This document shows positions 14,733 to 17,839 of a stretch of 17,839 nucleotides of DNA, piece after piece. How positions within the stretch are numbered: the first letter of the stretch is position 1; each line of letters opens with the position of its first letter. A program made the translations under genes and the position numbers. A model generated the notes under the pieces. The model saw only the letters and a program-made list of their open reading frames with translations, was not told where the DNA came from and did not search any database. The DNA comes from Spirochaetae bacterium HGW-Spirochaetae-7 (GTDB lineage Bacteria; Spirochaetota; Spirochaetia; Treponematales; UBA12059), in contig PGXR01000025.1 of NCBI GenBank assembly GCA_002839245.1, positions 1-17,839 on the forward strand. Direction: 5' to 3'.

Positions 14733-15963
14733 CGCGAAGTACCTCCGAAGGCATGATCCTGGAAACGCGGGAGCTCGCGGCCCACGCGGCGGCGAGCGCC
14801 GAGGAGGCGCCGGCAGCCGTTATGAACAGCGTCTCGGCGAACGTCAGGCGGACGGGGACGTCGCCTATGTAGAACAGGTCGGGCGAGAAGAATTCAAGTC
14901 CGGCGCCTGCCGCGCCGAAAAAGCCGTACAGGAAGCTGGCTGCCGCTTCCAGGATTGAAAACACGCCGTTGACGTTCATAGCGAGCAGGAGGCCGAGCGC
15001 CAGCCCGACGAACGCGCCGCCCAGACCCGTCGCGATGCCGTCAAGGAGGAACACCGCTTGTACCGAACGTGAATTCGCACCGAAGGCCTTCATCGTCGCA
15101 ATGTCCTCGACGCGGCTGTATACCGCCTTGCGCATCGAATGGAAAATGTTTACGCCGACTACGATGAAAATAAGCCCGACCAGCAGAAGCATCACCGATT
15201 TTTCCATCCTGAGCGCTCCGAAGAACGCGCGGTTGTATTCGCGCCAGCTCTCCGCTCCGGATATGCCGGCGGCCGAAAGCTCGGCGACGGCACGCGCGTC
15301 GCCATACCGGTCGGAAAGCCTCAGTCCGAGTACCGGCGTTTCTCCGGCGCCAAGCCCGCCGGACGACGATTCCGGCAGGAAGGCGAGCGCGGCGTCGAAG
15401 TCGTAGTATCCGCAATGGTAAATACCCACTATCGTCAGGTCCACCAGGCTGACGTCCAGGCCTTTCGTTGCATCGGTCGTGACTGAAAGCACCGATACGG
15501 CATCGCCTGTCACGAGATTCAGGTATCTTGCCAGTTCCGAACCGATGACCAGGCCGCCCTTGAACGAACCCGAGCGGAACTCGAGCCTGGCTGCGAAGAC
15601 GGGATCGATTTCCTCGATGTCGTCGGGAACCACCTTGATGCGCAGCGGAGCGGCCTTTCCCCGATCGTTGGTCGCCATCGTACGGACGTCGACGAACGGG
15701 ACCACGGCTATGGCGCGAGGCACTGCGGCCATCACGGCCGCCGCGGCGTCCCCGTCTGTCCGGACGCGGACATGGTAGCTGTCCAGGTCAAGCACGGCGT
15801 CGATGAAACCCATCTGGAAGCCGTTCATCACCCCGATGACACAGAGCAGCGCCGCGACTCCCACGGCTATCCCCGCTGTCGCCGGAGCGAGCGATGGCCC
15901 GCTCTTGTTGCCCGAGCGATACCACCTCGAAGCCACGAAGCGTATCCAGCCGCCTTGCCTCAC
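14725..15963 (-). CDS. lolC: Lipoprotein-releasing ABC transporter permease (LolC/LolE family)
   Basis: The second inner-membrane subunit of the lipoprotein extraction complex, 412 residues. It has a first helix at about 27-48, ending in the family-typical GVMNGFQ. A periplasmic domain (about 50-252) follows, then helices at about 255-273, 303-329 and 377-397. SRVEDIATMKAFGA (about 283-296) is the coupling segment and MPSEVLRDE ends the protein. The start is GTG at 15963, overlapping the upstream gene by four bases (GTGA). It is clearly paralogous to the lolE product in topology and motifs but diverged in the periplasmic part, as expected for a LolC/LolE heterodimer. Confidence 0.88.
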   Translation of the reverse strand: MRQGGWIRFVASRWYRSGNKSGPSLAPATAGIAVGVAALLCVIGVMNGFQMGFIDAVLDLDSYHVRVRTDGDAAAAVMAAVPRAIAVVPFVDVRTMATNDRGKAAPLRIKVVPDDIEEIDPVFAARLEFRSGSFKGGLVIGSELARYLNLVTGDAVSVLSVTTDATKGLDVSLVDLTIVGIYHCGYYDFDAALAFLPESSSGGLGAGETPVLGLRLSDRYGDARAVAELSAAGISGAESWREYNRAFFGALRMEKSVMLLLVGLIFIVVGVNIFHSMRKAVYSRVEDIATMKAFGANSRSVQAVFLLDGIATGLGGAFVGLALGLLLAMNVNGVFSILEAAASFLYGFFGAAGAGLEFFSPDLFYIGDVPVRLTFAETLFITAAGASSALAAAWAASSRVSRIMPSEVLRDE

Positions 15964-17069
15964 TTGAATGACCTCGAGCGCAGCACGACGCCGTCCCTGA
16001 TCATCTCTTCAAGGACCTTGCGGCCGTCTTCCCAGGTTATGCGCGCGTACAGAGCTCCCCTGTCCCAGGCTTCCTCGACCCGTGCCCCGGGTTCTCCATA
16101 GCGTATGACCGCGACGAGGCTTGAATTCACGGAACGGCGTTCCAGTACCAGTGTGCCGTCCGGGTCATACTGGTACTCCATGACCGTCACGACACCACGC
16201 TCGTCCCTCTTAAGGCGAGCTACCTTGCCGCTCTCATCGAAATCCATTCTCTCGGACAAGATGACGGCACCGCCTTTTTCGACGATCACCTCCGATGGCT
16301 TGCCAACGGCCGCGCCATCGGCAACATAGCTCGTAAGGGTAGTGGTTCCGTCGGCATCCGTGACGATTGACCGTTCCAGCGCGCCGGAAAGCCAGAACCT
16401 GCGTTCTTCCATGATACGCCTGGAGCCGGCGTACTTCGAGAAGGACACCAGCCGTCCTTCACGATCATAGCCCCGGAGTTCGACGACATCGCCGCTCGTC
16501 CGCCAGTTGTACGACGGGCCGGACTTCGCCGAGCTGTTGCCCCAGAGCTCTCCGGTCGACTCGATGGCCGATGCCAGCCTCCCGTCAGGAGAGTACAGGT
16601 AGTCAACCGTCCCGACTATCTTGTCGCCGAGGGTGGTCGTCTTGCTGCGCAAGCGGCCTGATTCGTAGACAAAATCCACTTGTTCCACCACGCCGCCTTC
16701 AAGGAAACGACGCTCGGTCGCGGGCCTGCCGGCATCGTCATACGCAAGCTCCTCGCGGATGACCCCGTTCTCCTCGGTGACCTCCCGCTCCGGCATGCCG
16801 CCTGGTGAGAAGGTCCTGTTCCATGTCTTTTTTACCACGCCGTTCTGGTAAAGGGTCGATCTCTCGGACAGTCCGCCGCGGGAAACCAGGAGGGACCAGG
16901 CCTGGCCGTCCGGACCGGGAATTTTATCGAACATCATGCCGGCTTGGTCGGAGGCGTACCAGACACCGGTCGACATCGCCTGCGCATGGATGGGTGGCAA
17001 CGGGATGGCGCCTACGAGGATGCAGAGCGCCGCCGACGGGAAAGCCGACCGTGGCAGGAATCGTCTCAC
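15960..17069 (-). CDS. Secreted protein with degenerate YD-like repeats, function unknown
   Basis: The 369-residue protein begins with a signal peptide (arginines, a hydrophobic core, probable signal peptidase I cleavage after HAQA at about residue 31). There is no lipobox at the expected place. The mature part contains roughly 20-residue repeats with a Y/F-x-x-x-G-R/K spacing: YDDAGRPATERR, YESGRLRSKTT, YSPDGRLASAIE, YDREGRLVSFSK, FDESGKVARLKR and YDPDGTLVLERR. This resembles YD/Rhs-type or YwqK-like beta-strand repeats. It has no large Rhs core and no toxin domain. The GTG at 17069 overlaps the ftsY stop (GTGA), and its own stop overlaps lolC (GTGA). Tight embedding between ftsY and lolCDE suggests a periplasmic or surface role linked to envelope assembly, but this is inference from position only. 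Confidence 0.75.
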   Translation of the reverse strand: MRRFLPRSAFPSAALCILVGAIPLPPIHAQAMSTGVWYASDQAGMMFDKIPGPDGQAWSLLVSRGGLSERSTLYQNGVVKKTWNRTFSPGGMPEREVTEENGVIREELAYDDAGRPATERRFLEGGVVEQVDFVYESGRLRSKTTTLGDKIVGTVDYLYSPDGRLASAIESTGELWGNSSAKSGPSYNWRTSGDVVELRGYDREGRLVSFSKYAGSRRIMEERRFWLSGALERSIVTDADGTTTLTSYVADGAAVGKPSEVIVEKGGAVILSERMDFDESGKVARLKRDERGVVTVMEYQYDPDGTLVLERRSVNSSLVAVIRYGEPGARVEEAWDRGALYARITWEDGRKVLEEMIRDGVVLRSRSFK

Positions 17070-17839
17070 GGTTCAAGTCCGAGGAATTCATCGAGATAGC
17101 GCACGGAATCGAAGGGCCGGATATCCTCGTACCGTTCACCGTCACAAATGAACGCTGCGGGAATTCCCAGGTCCCTGGCGATGGCCAAGGCCACGCCACC
17201 CTTGGCGCTTGAATCGTACTTGGTCAGCACTATGCCGTCGATATGCACAGCCTCCGAGAAAGCCTGGGCTTGCCTCAGGGCATTCTGCCCGGTCGTCGCA
17301 TCGACGACGAGAAGGCGCCGGTACCTGGCTGGATCCGCCTTTGCCGCGACTATCTTGTCCATCTTCCCAAGTTCCTTGATGAGGTTGTGCTTGTTGTGCA
17401 TGCGCCCCGCGGTATCGGCGATCACCAGGTCGGCGCAGTCGGAGACGGCCGCCTCTATCGCGTCGAATAGCACTGCGCCAGGATCAGACCCGCGCTCCTG
17501 GGCGACGACGCGTATGGCCAGCCGTTCCCCGTGGAGCTTGAGCTGCTCTATCGCGGCCGCCCTGAACGTGTCGCCGGCCGCAAGAATGGCCTTGCGGGCA
17601 GTTCCGTTTTCTAGCCAAAAATTGGCGAGCTTCGCCGCCGTCGTCGTCTTGCCGACGCCGTTGACGCCCAGGAGCATCACCACGTTGAGCCCTCCGGGCA
17701 TCAACGCCAGCGACGCCGGTCGGGCATAGGCCGAAAGGAGTCCCTTGAGGACGCGCCTGGCGTCGTCGCCGCTCCTGGCTCCTGACTTGGCGCAGGCGAC
17801 CTTGAGTTCCGCGACCACCGATTCCGCGAAGGCCGCTCC
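17066..17839 (-). CDS. ftsY: Signal recognition particle receptor FtsY, 5' end beyond the window
   Basis: FtsY is the membrane-associated GTPase that receives SRP-ribosome complexes and hands nascent membrane proteins to the translocon. The readable 258 residues cover the end of the N domain and the entire G domain. The frame stays open to the last base, so the GTG at 17818 is internal. The G1 motif GVNGVGKTTTAAKLA is followed by DTFRAAAIEQL, DTAGRMHNKHNLIKEL (G3), TKYDSSAKGG (G4) and the closing GERYEDIRPFD. The SRP protein Ffh has the same core but carries an M domain after G; here the protein ends soon after the G domain (FLGLEP), as FtsY does. It is followed without a gap by the secreted repeat protein. 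Confidence 0.95.
   Translation of the reverse strand, partial: GAAFAESVVAELKVACAKSGARSGDDARRVLKGLLSAYARPASLALMPGGLNVVMLLGVNGVGKTTTAAKLANFWLENGTARKAILAAGDTFRAAAIEQLKLHGERLAIRVVAQERGSDPGAVLFDAIEAAVSDCADLVIADTAGRMHNKHNLIKELGKMDKIVAAKADPARYRRLLVVDATTGQNALRQAQAFSEAVHIDGIVLTKYDSSAKGGVALAIARDLGIPAAFICDGERYEDIRPFDSVRYLDEFLGLEP

Overview
The window carries a compact bacterial gene block from what looks like a G+C-rich spirochaete related to Treponema. The main pointer is a single gene that fuses CMP kinase to ribosomal protein S1, an arrangement I know from Treponema. A lolCDE set next to ftsY and a CHASE2-type adenylate cyclase agree with a diderm spirochaete. The assignment is inferred from gene content; no tree was possible. 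Every gene lies on the minus strand, so transcription runs from high to low coordinates.

Region A (17839 to 12754): a tightly packed unit of ftsY (5' end outside the window), a secreted protein with degenerate YD-like repeats, then lolC, lolD and lolE. Consecutive genes overlap by 4 to 8 nt. ftsY brings membrane proteins to the inner membrane. LolCDE extracts lipoproteins from that membrane. The unit is therefore about envelope biogenesis.

Region B (12753 to 12621): the only clear intergenic promoter region. It has a good sigma-70 promoter (GTGACA, 17 bp, TATAGT), a small palindrome over the -35 box and a strong ribosome binding site for recA.

Region C (12620 to about 1403): one long co-directional run: recA, folK, scpA, scpB, an RsuA/RluB-type pseudouridine synthase, cmk-rpsA, a GAF/AAA+/Fis sigma-54 activator, a membrane-anchored TPR protein, a CHASE2 adenylate cyclase and a lipoprotein. 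Junctions are mostly 1 to 17 nt overlaps or gaps under 20 nt. The exception is 106 nt between the TPR gene and the cyclase, which holds a perfect 12-bp hairpin. The first part is housekeeping (recombination, folate, chromosome condensation, ribosome). The last four genes look like a signalling module.

Region D (about 1403 to 1): the lipoprotein gene stops abruptly and its reading frame runs into DNA of different composition (78% G+C at 901-1080, against 56% at 2041-2220, both counted by hand). That DNA encodes the C-terminal two thirds of an RqcH/NFACT protein plus an unidentified ORF fragment. Two genes are broken at the same point, so this is most simply an assembly chimera or a recombination breakpoint.

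The observations most worth following are: (1) the breakpoint near 1400; (2) an AT-rich island (38% G+C) and internal ribosome binding site exactly at the cmk/rpsA fusion joint, which could produce free S1; (3) an apparent CTG start of folK overlapping the recA stop; (4) an adenylate cyclase and a GAF-domain sigma-54 activator in one unit, which suggests a testable cAMP-to-sigma-54 route.
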